Part shown: piece after piece, positions 1 through 7,661 of the stretch
Position numbering within the stretch: position 1 is the first letter of the stretch
Layout: each line of letters starts with the position of its first letter
Assembly: GCA_002082585.1 (NCBI GenBank)
Contig: CP020563.1
Coordinates: 7,620,001-7,684,000, forward strand
DNA length: 64,000 nucleotides
Source of the DNA: Kitasatospora albolonga
GTDB lineage: Bacteria > Actinomycetota > Actinomycetes > Streptomycetales > Streptomycetaceae
Direction: 5' to 3'
Program-made: the position numbers and the translations under genes
Notes under the pieces: model-generated
What the model saw: only the letters and a program-made list of their open reading frames with translations
Databases searched by the model: none
Told to the model about the DNA's origin: nothing

Positions 1-2
1 GC

Positions 3-716
3 TGGTCCTTCGTACGGGAAGGGTTCGCGCCCGGCCGCACCTGGCTCCAGGCCACCCCCACCGGACCGCACCTGATCGGAAACGGCGTCCGGGAGGTGTC
101 CGAACTCCACGCCGGGCAGGTGTACGCCGTGGACATGGACCCCCGGTGGGTCAAGCGCCTCATCCGGGCGGGCCGCCTGGCCGAGGTCAACGACTACACC
201 ACCCACCTGCTGGAGCAGATCACCGACGTCCTCAGGCAGGGCCGGGTCCACTACCTCAACACCACCCCGGCCCTCCTCCAGGCCCTCTGCAGGCACCGGC
301 CCGAACTGGTCGCGGCCCTGGACGGCGTACGCCTGAGCGGCACCCAGATCAGCGCCGACATGTACCGGACCTTCACCACCGCCCTGCGGGGCGGGATCTG
401 CGGACTGACCTACGGCAACACCTTCGGCAACGCGGCCTGTCTGGACATCGAGCAGGACGGCGAGCTGATCAGCTACGTCCCGAACTATCCGCAGATCACG
501 ATGGCGGTGGTCGACAAGGGCGACCTCTCGACCCCGGTCGCCCCGGGCACGGTCGGCCGGGTACGGCTCACCGTGCTCCACGAGGACCTCTTCCTCCCCA
601 ACATCCTGGAACGCGACCAGGCGCTCCGCCACCCGACCGGCCAGTGGCCCACCGACGGCGTCGCCAACATCCGCCCCCTCCAGACCACCAACTCCTCGCC
701 CGAGGGGCTTTACTGA
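3..716 (+). CDS. AMP-binding (adenylate-forming) enzyme, C-terminal part, 5' truncated
   Basis: The reading frame is open from the first bases of the window, so the gene begins upstream and only about 237 residues are visible. An internal GTG at 96 exists but the frame continues in front of it. The segment GLTYGNTFGN resembles the glycine/tyrosine-rich core motif of adenylate-forming enzymes, and the part around HYLNTTPALLQAL and VRLSGTQIS resembles the mid region of phenylacetate-CoA ligase-like proteins. The probable chemistry is ATP-dependent activation of a carboxylic acid, but the substrate cannot be told. The ATP-binding N-terminus is off the window. The protein ends with a short tail after the region expected to contact the C-terminal lid, so the lid may be missing. 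Family call moderate, function open. Confidence 0.5.
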   Translation, partial: WSFVREGFAPGRTWLQATPTGPHLIGNGVREVSELHAGQVYAVDMDPRWVKRLIRAGRLAEVNDYTTHLLEQITDVLRQGRVHYLNTTPALLQALCRHRPELVAALDGVRLSGTQISADMYRTFTTALRGGICGLTYGNTFGNAACLDIEQDGELISYVPNYPQITMAVVDKGDLSTPVAPGTVGRVRLTVLHEDLFLPNILERDQALRHPTGQWPTDGVANIRPLQTTNSSPEGLY

Positions 717-761
717 ACCCTCGCCCCGAGCGGACGGCGGGGTGCCGGGGCGTGATCCCGC

Positions 762-1325
762 TCAGTCCGAGCAGTCGGCCGTGGAGCCGTCGGCGGTGGA
801 GCCGACGGACACGCGGTAGCCGGTTCCGGAGGCGAACTCGGGCCCGGGCCGGTGCCCTTCGTCCTTCAGGATCTCCTCCGTCAGGAAGTAGACGTCCAGC
901 GTCACCGTGCTGCTGCCCTTGCCGAGGGTGAAGCACAGACTCTCCGCCCGGTTTGCCTTGGGCGACCCCGGGGCGGTCCTGGACGGCTTCCAGCCGTCCT
1001 GCTTCGCCGCGGTCCGGTAGTGCTCGATCACATCGGCCCTGCCGCCGGGGAACACATAGGTCCGGTCGGCGTACAGGTGCGCCTCGCCGCTGTCCTCCCA
1101 GCAACCGGAGTCGAGGTCCTCGAAGCCCCGGGGGACGACGGCCCCCTCGGGCCGGGAGCCGAGGACGGCGTGCGACTCCAGCTCCGCGACCCGGCTTTCG
1201 GTGCCCTCACAGCTGACGAACAGCGAAGAAGCCCCGGCAATCTGACAGCCGGTCAGCACCCCGCCCGCGACGGCCGCCGTCAGCAGCGCGGCGGCACAAC
1301 GGCCGGTTCGGGTGCGAAGGGTCAT
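762..1325 (-). CDS. Secreted lipoprotein of unknown function
   Basis: This 187-residue protein starts with a positively charged n-region, a hydrophobic stretch and the lipobox LTGC, with Cys about residue 26, so it should be exported and lipid-anchored. The mature part has several cysteines (about residues 39, 74, 132 and 185) that could form disulfides. I do not recognise a named domain. The ATG at 1325 is preceded by GGAG at suitable spacing. It is convergent with the truncated upstream gene and divergent from the flavin oxidoreductase, from which it is separated by about 257 nt that must hold both promoters. It may be a monocistronic surface protein. Confidence 0.75.
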   Translation of the reverse strand: MTLRTRTGRCAAALLTAAVAGGVLTGCQIAGASSLFVSCEGTESRVAELESHAVLGSRPEGAVVPRGFEDLDSGCWEDSGEAHLYADRTYVFPGGRADVIEHYRTAAKQDGWKPSRTAPGSPKANRAESLCFTLGKGSSTVTLDVYFLTEEILKDEGHRPGPEFASGTGYRVSVGSTADGSTADCSD

Positions 1326-1582
1326 ATCTGCTCCTGGAGTCGGCAGGCCGAGGCGGCCGGATGCCGTTCTCCGGAACCGGCCGAACAGGGCCGCCTGTCA
1401 CGCATGGCCGGTGACGGTATCACGATGATCTTCCGCCGGACCGTAAGGCTGTTCGAGCCCGTCGTACGGGCAAGGAGACCTTGGCCACATCCGGGACGCG
1501 GTCGGGATGCCTTCACGGGGCCCGGGTGTTGGCGAGGAACGGACCTCATGGACCGCTGACGCGCCTACGAACAGGACTTGAT

Positions 1583-2701
1583 GTGACCGACCTCCCGACC
1601 GGCCGTCCGGCAGCCGCTCTCTCGCGTCCGTTCTCGGTGCGCGGGCTCACCTCGCGCAACCGGATCGCCATGGCCCCCATGACCCGGCAGTTCTCTCCCG
1701 GCGGAGTCCCCGGCCGGGACGTGGCGGACTACTACACCCGCCGGGCCGCCGGAGGGGTGGGCCTGATCATCACCGAGGGCACGTACGTCGGCCACGACTC
1801 CGCCGGGACCAGCGACCGGGTTCCCCGCTTCCACGGCGAGGACGCCCTCGCGGGCTGGGCCGATGTCGTGGAGTCCGTACACGGGGCGGGCGGGGCGGTC
1901 ATTCCGCAGCTCTGGCATGTGGGCGTCACCCGCGCCGAGGGGGCGCCGCCGGTGGCGGACGCCGAACCGGTGGGGCCCTCGGGCGTCTCCCTGACCGGGG
2001 AGCCCAAGGGGCGCGCTATGACGCAGAAGGACCTCGACGATGTCGTCGCCGCGTTCGCGGACGCCGCCGGGGCCGCCGAGCGCCTCGGCTTCGACGGCGT
2101 CGAACTGCACGGGGCCCACGGCTACTTGATCGACCAGTTCCTGTGGTCCGGCAGCAACCGCCGTACCGACGCCTACGGCGGCGACCTCGTCGCCCGTACC
2201 CGGTTCGCGGCCGAGATCGTCGCGGCCTGCCGGGCCGCCGTGTCCGACACCTTCCCCCTCTTCTTCCGGATGTCCCAGTGGAAGATCGACGCCTACGAGG
2301 CCAGGCTCGCGGAGACCCCCGCCGAACTGGACGCCCTGCTCACGCCGTTGGCCGAGGCCGGTGTCGATGTCTTCCACGCCTCCACCCGCCGCTACTGGCT
2401 CCCGGAGTTCGAGGGCTCCGATCTGAACCTGGCCGGCTGGGTGAAGAAGATCAGCGGCAGTCCGACGCTCACGGTCGGCTCGGTCGGCCTGGACGGTGAC
2501 TTCTTCGGAGCCTTCGCGGGCAACGGCTCCGCAGTCACCGGCATCGACCGGCTGCTGGAGCGGATGGAACGCGACGAGTTCGACCTCGTCGCCGTCGGCC
2601 GCGCGCTGATCGCCGACCCGGAGTGGGCGGCCAAGACCCTGCGCGGCCGGGGCGAGGACATCACGCCGTTCGGCGCGGAGATGCTCACGACACTGCACTG
2701 A
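1583..2701 (+). CDS. NADH:flavin oxidoreductase, old yellow enzyme family
   Basis: This is a 372-residue TIM-barrel flavoenzyme that should use FMN and NAD(P)H to reduce activated C=C bonds. The start RNRIAMAPMTR is the classic N-terminal FMN-binding segment of the OYE family; FDGVELHGAHGYLIDQF carries the ligand-binding His/Asn-type pair and substrate loop, and DLVAVGRALIADPEW is the C-terminal phosphate-binding strand. The length agrees with single-domain OYEs; no iron-sulfur or second flavin domain is present. I chose the GTG at 1583 because AGGA lies six bases upstream and the homologous region begins there, although the frame is open further up. It ends in a hairpin shared with the next, convergent gene. 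Physiological substrate unknown. Confidence 0.88.
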   Translation: MTDLPTGRPAAALSRPFSVRGLTSRNRIAMAPMTRQFSPGGVPGRDVADYYTRRAAGGVGLIITEGTYVGHDSAGTSDRVPRFHGEDALAGWADVVESVHGAGGAVIPQLWHVGVTRAEGAPPVADAEPVGPSGVSLTGEPKGRAMTQKDLDDVVAAFADAAGAAERLGFDGVELHGAHGYLIDQFLWSGSNRRTDAYGGDLVARTRFAAEIVAACRAAVSDTFPLFFRMSQWKIDAYEARLAETPAELDALLTPLAEAGVDVFHASTRRYWLPEFEGSDLNLAGWVKKISGSPTLTVGSVGLDGDFFGAFAGNGSAVTGIDRLLERMERDEFDLVAVGRALIADPEWAAKTLRGRGEDITPFGAEMLTTLH

Positions 2702-2729
2702 GCCGTTCGGGGTGCCCCGAGGGGGCTCA
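2699..2729. terminator. Bidirectional hairpin between two convergent genes
   Basis: Outer arms TGAGCC (2699-2704) and GGCTCA (2724-2729) flank inner arms TCGGGG (2707-2712) and CCCCGA (2715-2720). The outer arms contain the stop codons of both convergent genes. No T-tract is visible, as is usual for Streptomyces terminators. Confidence 0.6.
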
Positions 2730-3131
2730 GGCGAGGAGTTTCGCCTTGGCCCTCTCGTACTCCTCCGCGTTGATGGCACCCCTGTCCCTGAGGTCGGCCA
2801 GCTTCGCCAGATCGCCCACATGGCTGGTGCCGGAGGAGGAGCCCTCGCTGTTCGCGGCCTCCCTCACGTACTGCCGGAAGGCGGCCTCGGAGTCCTTGGC
2901 CAGCTTGGCGTCGCGCTCCTGCATGCTGCGGCCCCGCACGATGAGGTAGATCAGCACGCCCAGGTACGGCAGCAGGATGACGAGGACCAGCCAGCCCGCC
3001 TTGGCCCAGCCGTTCAGCGAGTGGTCCCGGAAGAGGTCCGTCACCACCTTGAACAGCAGGAAGAACCACATGACCCAGAGGAACAGGTACAGCATGGTCA
3101 GGAAGAGGTTCAGGAGCGGGTAATCGTCCAT
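2727..3131 (-). CDS. SHOCT-domain membrane protein with PLDc_N-like helices
   Basis: This 134-residue protein has two transmembrane helices (about residues 6-30 and 45-66, with LPYLGVLIYLIVRGRSM at the end of the second, typical of the phospholipase D-nuclease N-terminal helix pair), a charged linker and a C-terminal SHOCT motif (LAKLADLRDRGAINAEEYERAK). SHOCT domains are short oligomerisation modules found at the ends of many bacterial membrane proteins; the precise job is unknown. The ATG has GGAG eight bases upstream. It is monocistronic in appearance, with convergent and unrelated neighbours. Confidence 0.8.
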   Translation of the reverse strand: MDDYPLLNLFLTMLYLFLWVMWFFLLFKVVTDLFRDHSLNGWAKAGWLVLVILLPYLGVLIYLIVRGRSMQERDAKLAKDSEAAFRQYVREAANSEGSSSGTSHVGDLAKLADLRDRGAINAEEYERAKAKLLA

Positions 3132-3224
3132 GGGGCCAACTCCGTTCGCGCGGATGGTCCCTCATTCATACGCTCAGTCCCTTTCCTCCGCATCCGTAGC
3201 CGGTCTGCGAGGAGGGCGCTCGGG

Positions 3225-3734
3225 TCAGTTCCCGTCCCGGTCCCCGGCGATCCGCAGCAGGTGGGCGGGCGGGTGGTCGAGGGCGAGGTCCGGGCGCCAG
3301 GCCGCCAGGATCTGCGCCGACGGGGTGAACAGGGGGGCGGGCAGCTCCTCGGGGGCGGTCCACCGCCAGGCGCTGATCAGATGCGGCTCGGTGATCTCCG
3401 GAACCCCGGAGTCCAGGCGTACGAGCGCCCCCATGCTGATCCGGTTGATCCCGCCGATCACGTCGTGGAGCATCGCGAAGACCTCCACCGCCCCCGCGTC
3501 CACCGCGAGACCCGTCTCCTCGCGCAGCTCACGCACCGCTGCCGCCGCGACCGACTCGTGCGTCGGGTCGACCTTGCCGCCGGGCAGCTCCCACGTACCG
3601 CTGTGGTGCCTCCCCAGCAGCACCCGTCCCTGCCCGTCCTCGACGATCACGCCGACTCCCAGGGCCGCCTGTGCCGTGGGCGGGCGCGTGTTGCGGGCGG
3701 GGCCGGTGAGGGCATCGGTGGTCTCGGTGGGCAT
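3225..3734 (-). CDS. NUDIX hydrolase, MutT-like
   Basis: This 169-residue protein should hydrolyse a nucleoside diphosphate linked to another moiety. The Nudix box is readable as GGKVDPTHE followed by RELREETGL; it has one residue more between the first Gly and the Glu than the strict consensus, a variation that still leaves the RExxEE metal-binding core intact. The hit GTWELPGGKVD is typical of nucleotide-sanitising MutT relatives. I chose the ATG at 3734 because GGAGA precedes it and the longer frame adds a low-complexity leader. It stands between the SHOCT gene and the NAD kinase-like gene on the same strand. Substrate not determinable from sequence. Confidence 0.85.
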   Translation of the reverse strand: MPTETTDALTGPARNTRPPTAQAALGVGVIVEDGQGRVLLGRHHSGTWELPGGKVDPTHESVAAAAVRELREETGLAVDAGAVEVFAMLHDVIGGINRISMGALVRLDSGVPEITEPHLISAWRWTAPEELPAPLFTPSAQILAAWRPDLALDHPPAHLLRIAGDRDGN

Positions 3735-3816
3735 GGTGCTGGGTCTCCGCTCTCCGGGGCCTCTTACGGGCCGGTGTGTACGGAACACCGTAACGACACC
3801 GAGGTTCTGGTCCCGC

Positions 3817-4716
3817 TCAGACGACCAGGCGCAGCGCGGTCGCGGAGACGCCGAGCCGTACGCTCTGCCCCCAGGTCAGCTCCAGCGCGTCGGTCTCCAT
3901 CCCGTCCCCGAAGACCACCATCCGGTCTGACTCCACGGTGAGCCGCAGCCCCTGGCCCCGGCCCAGTTCGCCGGAGACCAGCGAGGTGCCGGTGGCGGGC
4001 GAGGGCCATGCCTCGCGGACGAACCAGAGGAGGCGGGGGTCGCCCGGCGCGGGCAGCGGTACGGTGCTGCCGCGCTCCAGCCACAGCGAGCGCAGCCAGC
4101 CGGTGGCGCCCGTTCCGGTGCCGACGAGGACCCCGGAGGACGCCTGGGCCTCGGAGGGGGAACCGTCGCCGTCGGGGGCCAGGCGGTAGCGGGCCGTCTG
4201 GTGGCCGGGCGGGCCGAGGTAGATCTCGTTGAGCGCGACCAGCCGCTGGGTGTCGTCGGCGACCGCCTCGACCATGGTCAGCGCCTCCACCCCGCCCCCG
4301 GTGGCCGTCGCCGCGCGCAGCAGGGCCGCCGCGTCGGCGCGGCGGTGGCGGACCAGGACACCGGGGTTGCGCCCGGGGTCGGTGTCGATGCCCACCACCG
4401 GCTGCCCGGACAGGTACTTCGCGGCATTGGCCACCAGCCCGTCCTGGCCGACCACGACCACCACGTCCTCCGGCGCGAAGAGGAAACGGTCCAGGTCCGC
4501 CCGCTCCACCCGGGTGGAGCGCCAGGTCAGCGGCACGGCCGCCGCGACATCCCGCAGAGCTTCCCGCGTACGGTGGTGGCGCCGGGCCACCTCCTCGATC
4601 GAGCGGCCCCGGCTGGAGAGGAAGAACGCGGCCTGCCCGTGCGTACCGTGCCGGGCGAGCAGCTCCTCGTACTCGGTCCGGCGGTGTACGAGGACGGCCC
4701 GGGGCGCCAGGCTCAC
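3817..4716 (-). CDS. ATP-NAD kinase-like protein
   Basis: This 299-residue protein resembles NAD kinases, which phosphorylate NAD to NADP. The region DVVVVVGQDGLVANAAKYL corresponds to the kinase GGDGT motif, here read GQDGL, and VVGIDTDPGRNPGVL follows as the expected second strand. A second family motif region is GVLVGTGTGATGWLRS (kinase consensus: TGSTA). The altered GGDG motif means the substrate or activity could differ from true NAD kinase. Its start overlaps the end of the upstream SPFH gene by four bases (ATGA), so the two should be translationally coupled. This fixed pairing suggests the two proteins work together, though how is unknown. Confidence 0.7.
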   Translation of the reverse strand: MSLAPRAVLVHRRTEYEELLARHGTHGQAAFFLSSRGRSIEEVARRHHRTREALRDVAAAVPLTWRSTRVERADLDRFLFAPEDVVVVVGQDGLVANAAKYLSGQPVVGIDTDPGRNPGVLVRHRRADAAALLRAATATGGGVEALTMVEAVADDTQRLVALNEIYLGPPGHQTARYRLAPDGDGSPSEAQASSGVLVGTGTGATGWLRSLWLERGSTVPLPAPGDPRLLWFVREAWPSPATGTSLVSGELGRGQGLRLTVESDRMVVFGDGMETDALELTWGQSVRLGVSATALRLVV

Positions 4717-5750
4717 GCTCCCGCCCTGCCTTCCGCCCGGCCCTGCGCCCCGCCTTCCGGTCGGCCGAGCTTCGCGAGCAGCCCGGTGAGGACATCGGGG
4801 GAGAGGGTGAGGCTCTCGATGCGCGGTACGTTCTCCGCGAGCCGGGTCGCCGCCAGGGCGTGCAGCGTGGCCGGATCGACCTCGCCGTGCACCCGCAGCC
4901 AGGCGGCCTGCGCCTCGGCGCGCGCCGCACCCGTCTCGCGCGCCGCCTCTGCCTCCGCGCGCGCCAGGCGCACCTTCCGGGACGCCTCCGCCTCCGTCCG
5001 TACGCCGTCGGCCGCCGCCTTCTCCTCGGCCTCCCGGCGTGCGTTGGTGCCGCGCTGGTCGACCAACTGCTCCTCGCGCCGGGCCAGTTCGATCTGGCTC
5101 GCCAGCTCGTTCTCGGCGATGGCGCGCTCGCGTTCGACGGCCACGGCCCGCCGTTCGTAGGTGGCCCGGTCCGCCTCCTGCTGGATCTGCTCGCGCGCCG
5201 GTGTGCGCAGGGCGCGCTCGACCTCGGCCTCGGGGCGGATGGCCACGACCCGCACGGCCACCACGTCGATCCCGGTGGCGGGGAGCCTCGGCTCGGCGGC
5301 GAGACCGGTGGCGACCCGTTCGCGTACGGACGCGACCCCGTCCACCAGGGCCTCGGCCAGCGGGGTGCGGGCCAGCACGTCCAGCGTGTGCTGCTGCGCG
5401 GTCTCGGTGAGGAGGGTGGCGATCTGCTCCAGCGGCGCCCCGCGCCAGCTCCCGGTGTCCGGGTCCACGGAGAAGTCCAGCCGGTCGGCCGCCAGGGCCG
5501 GATCGCTGACCCGGTAGGTGACGGTGGCCTGCACGGTGACGTCCTGGAAGTCCGCCGTACGGGCGTGGAACGCCATGGCCAGCTCCCGGTCGTCGACCGG
5601 CACCTCGGAGAGCGCCGCGGAGAGCGACCGGTACCAGAAGCTGAGCCCCCGCCCGTCGTGGACGAGCTCGCCGCGCTTGTGGTGGCGGATGTGGGCGGTG
5701 GGCGCGGAGCGCAGATGGCGCCAGCCGAAGCGCCGGGTGATGTCGGCCAT
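4713..5750 (-). CDS. SPFH (band 7/stomatin-like) domain protein
   Basis: This 345-residue protein has an N-terminal SPFH domain (about residues 15-190, including VTVQATVTYRVSDP and GIDVVAVRVVAIRP) and a long Ala/Glu/Arg-rich coiled coil (about 190-290) before a short C-terminal tail. SPFH proteins oligomerise into membrane-associated scaffolds. No N-terminal transmembrane helix is obvious, so it may be cytosolic or peripherally bound. The ATG has GAGGGGG upstream. It is the first gene of a two-gene operon with the NAD kinase-like gene, with which it overlaps by ATGA. A dyad lies just upstream at 5766-5790. Family sure, cellular role not known. Confidence 0.85.
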   Translation of the reverse strand: MADITRRFGWRHLRSAPTAHIRHHKRGELVHDGRGLSFWYRSLSAALSEVPVDDRELAMAFHARTADFQDVTVQATVTYRVSDPALAADRLDFSVDPDTGSWRGAPLEQIATLLTETAQQHTLDVLARTPLAEALVDGVASVRERVATGLAAEPRLPATGIDVVAVRVVAIRPEAEVERALRTPAREQIQQEADRATYERRAVAVERERAIAENELASQIELARREEQLVDQRGTNARREAEEKAAADGVRTEAEASRKVRLARAEAEAARETGAARAEAQAAWLRVHGEVDPATLHALAATRLAENVPRIESLTLSPDVLTGLLAKLGRPEGGAQGRAEGRAGA

Positions 5751-5765
5751 GGGACCCCCTCGGAC

Positions 5766-5790
5766 CTTATTTCGTCAGTTAGACGATAAG
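5766..5790. promoter_or_regulatory. Imperfect palindrome upstream of the SPFH operon
   Basis: TCGTC (5772-5776) and GACGA (5782-5786) form perfect arms around AGTTA, and CTTAT (5766-5770) and ATAAG (5786-5790) form outer arms offset by two bases. The site lies 16-40 bases before the SPFH start and is AT-richer than its surroundings. It could be an operator or part of the promoter. Confidence 0.4.
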
Positions 5791-5808
5791 GGGTGGTGGT
5801 GTATGTCG

Positions 5809-6606
5809 TCAAGGGGACGAGAAAGGGGGCCCGGCCGTCCGGCGGGCCAGGTGCCTGGCCGGGATCTCACCGCCGCCGTGCACGGCGAGGTCGGCGCCGT
5901 TGACGTAGGAAGAATGCGGCCCGGCGAGCCAGAGGCAGGCGTGGGCCACGTCCGCCGGGACCGCCAGCCGCCCCATCGGGACGATGCCCGCCACCGCCGC
6001 GCCGCCGTCCTCGCCGTACAGCGCGGTGGCGTTCGCGGTCCGGATGAGCCCGGCGGTGATGTGGTTGACCCGGACCCTCGGCGCCCACTCCAGGGCCAGG
6101 GCCCGGGTGAGCCCGAGCAGGCCCGCCTTCGCGGCCGTGTAGGCGGCGGTGCCCGGCTGCGGGTCATGGGCGGAGACGCTGCCGATGTTGATCACGCTGC
6201 CGCCCTCCGGCTGCTCCCGCATGACCAGGTTGGCGGCCTGGGCCACGTAGAAGGGGGCGAGGAGGTTGAGGGCGACGACCTTCTCGACGAAGCGGGGGGA
6301 GACGGTCGCCGCGTCCGCGTCGGGGGAGCCGCCCGCGTTGTTGACGAGGACGTCGAGCCGGCCGAACCGCCCGGTGGCCGCCGCCACCAGCCCGGCGGCG
6401 GCAGCGGGGTCCCGGACGTCCGCGGACCGGAAGGCGGCCGCCCGCCCGCCCGCCGACGGCGGCGCGGCGGGGGTGGTGCGCCCGCAGACCATGACCTCCG
6501 CGCCCGCGGCGAGGAAGGTCTCCGCGATGACGGCGCCGATGCCCTGGGTGCCCCCGGTGACGATCACCGCCCGCCCGCTGAAGTCGATCGGATGGCCCAG
6601 TTCCAT
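5809..6606 (-). CDS. Short-chain dehydrogenase/reductase (SDR)
   Basis: This 265-residue classical SDR should oxidise or reduce an alcohol/carbonyl using NAD(P)H. The Rossmann motif is VTGGTQGIGA (about residues 17-26), NNAG (about 95-98) is present, the catalytic Ser is in NIGSVSAHD and the Tyr/Lys pair is in YTAAKAG. The C-terminal VNGADLAVHGGG is the usual SDR end; many relatives read VDGG there. The ATG at 6606 has GAGGGG upstream, and the longer frame adds an unlikely 31-residue leader. Many such genes lie in degradation pathways, but the neighbours here give no clue. A 16-bp dyad sits 46 bases upstream. Confidence 0.88.
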   Translation of the reverse strand: MELGHPIDFSGRAVIVTGGTQGIGAVIAETFLAAGAEVMVCGRTTPAAPPSAGGRAAAFRSADVRDPAAAAGLVAAATGRFGRLDVLVNNAGGSPDADAATVSPRFVEKVVALNLLAPFYVAQAANLVMREQPEGGSVINIGSVSAHDPQPGTAAYTAAKAGLLGLTRALALEWAPRVRVNHITAGLIRTANATALYGEDGGAAVAGIVPMGRLAVPADVAHACLWLAGPHSSYVNGADLAVHGGGEIPARHLARRTAGPPFSSP

Positions 6607-6651
6607 GGTCCGCCCCTCGCCGGTGGCGCCTCGGTGCGCGCCCGCGCAATC

Positions 6652-6667
6652 TACCAATCGCTTGTTA
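6652..6667. promoter_or_regulatory. Operator-like 16-bp dyad upstream of the SDR gene
   Basis: TACCAATCGCTTGTTA matches its reverse complement at 12 of 16 positions, with CAA and TTG half-sites around a CG centre. The form is common for TetR-type operators; the TetR gene encoded next door is a candidate but its own array (7537-7602) has a different sequence. Confidence 0.4.
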
Positions 6668-6849
6668 GGCGGAACAGGGGCGGGCGCGCCCGGAAACACG
6701 GGCGGCCGGTGAGCTCCGAAGAGGTCACCGGCCGGCCGGGTGCGCCGCCCCCGTCCCCACGGTGCGGCGCCGGGTGGACCGTCCTCATCCGCCGGGACGG
6801 GCGGTCCACGTCTGTGCGGACCCGGGTGCGGTCGGGTCCGTGCTGTCGG

Positions 6850-7488
6850 TCAGGACTCCGGCGTCCCCGCCGTGAACCCGAGTCCGGGAAGGATCGCCTT
6901 CTCGACGAACCTGACGAGATACGCGGCATCCGCGTACCGCCCCTCCAGCAGGGGGCGGGCGCGCATCACGCCGAGCAACTGGGCCGCCACGTACTCCGCG
7001 CCCGGCAGGTCGGCCGCGATCTCGCCGCGCTCCTGGGCCCGCCGGACCATCGCGTCGATCGCCGCGATCTCCGGCACGATCAGCGCCTCGCGCAGGGCGC
7101 GGAGCAGCTCGGGGTTCTGGAGCGCCGCATGGCTGAGCGCGTGCATCAGCGGGGTGTCGCGCTCCGACGCCTCACCGACCGCCCGGGCGGCCTCGCGCAG
7201 GTCACCGGCGAGCGTCCCGGTGTCGATGTCCGGCAGCCGCATCCGCCGGGTCCCGTGCAGCGCGGCGACGACCAGCTCCGGCTTGGTGCCCCACTGCCGG
7301 TACAGCGTCGACTTGCCGCACCGCGTGCGGGCGGCGACGCCCTCCATGGTCAGCGACTCGTAACCGCCCTCCCGCAGCAGGTCCAGCACCGCCGTGTAGA
7401 GCTCCTGCGCCCGTTCCGGTGTGATCTTCGACCGGCGGGAGGCGGGGGCTGACTCCTGTACGGGATGTACGGAATCGGGCGACGGCAT
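6850..7488 (-). CDS. TetR family transcriptional repressor
   Basis: This 212-residue protein has an N-terminal TetR helix-turn-helix (about residues 22-70, with GGYESLTMEGVAARTRCGKSTLYRQWGTK) and a C-terminal ligand-binding domain of the common TetR_C type. It should act as a dimeric repressor released by a small ligand. I place the start at the ATG 7488; the frame runs upstream through the operator repeats, which cannot be coding. It is divergent from the PAP2-transporter operon, and the 7537-7602 repeat array lies between them, so it very probably controls both itself and that operon. Confidence 0.9.
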   Translation of the reverse strand: MPSPDSVHPVQESAPASRRSKITPERAQELYTAVLDLLREGGYESLTMEGVAARTRCGKSTLYRQWGTKPELVVAALHGTRRMRLPDIDTGTLAGDLREAARAVGEASERDTPLMHALSHAALQNPELLRALREALIVPEIAAIDAMVRRAQERGEIAADLPGAEYVAAQLLGVMRARPLLEGRYADAAYLVRFVEKAILPGLGFTAGTPES

Positions 7489-7536
7489 GGGTGTCCCTCC
7501 TGCGGGCGGTGAGGCTGCGCGGTGCGGCGAGGCTCT

Positions 7537-7602
7537 CGATACGCCAGTGTACCGATACGCCAGTGTACCGATACGCCAACGTATCGGTACACTGGCGTAT
7601 CG
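7537..7602. promoter_or_regulatory. Operator array of direct and inverted 16-bp repeats
   Basis: The unit GATACGCCAGTGTACC occurs at 7538-7553 and 7554-7569. A variant GATACGCCAACGTATC follows at 7570-7585, and the exact inverse GGTACACTGGCGTATC occupies 7586-7601. As a result CGATACGCCAGTGTACCGAT (7553-7572) and its perfect inverse (7583-7602) form 20-bp arms around 10 bases. The array lies between the divergent TetR and PAP2 genes and is presumably the binding region of that TetR protein, probably for more than one dimer. Confidence 0.8.
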
Positions 7603-7661
7603 ATTCGGCACGGAGTGGACCGCGCCGTCCTGACACCGCTTCGCATCCAAGGGGGCACCGG

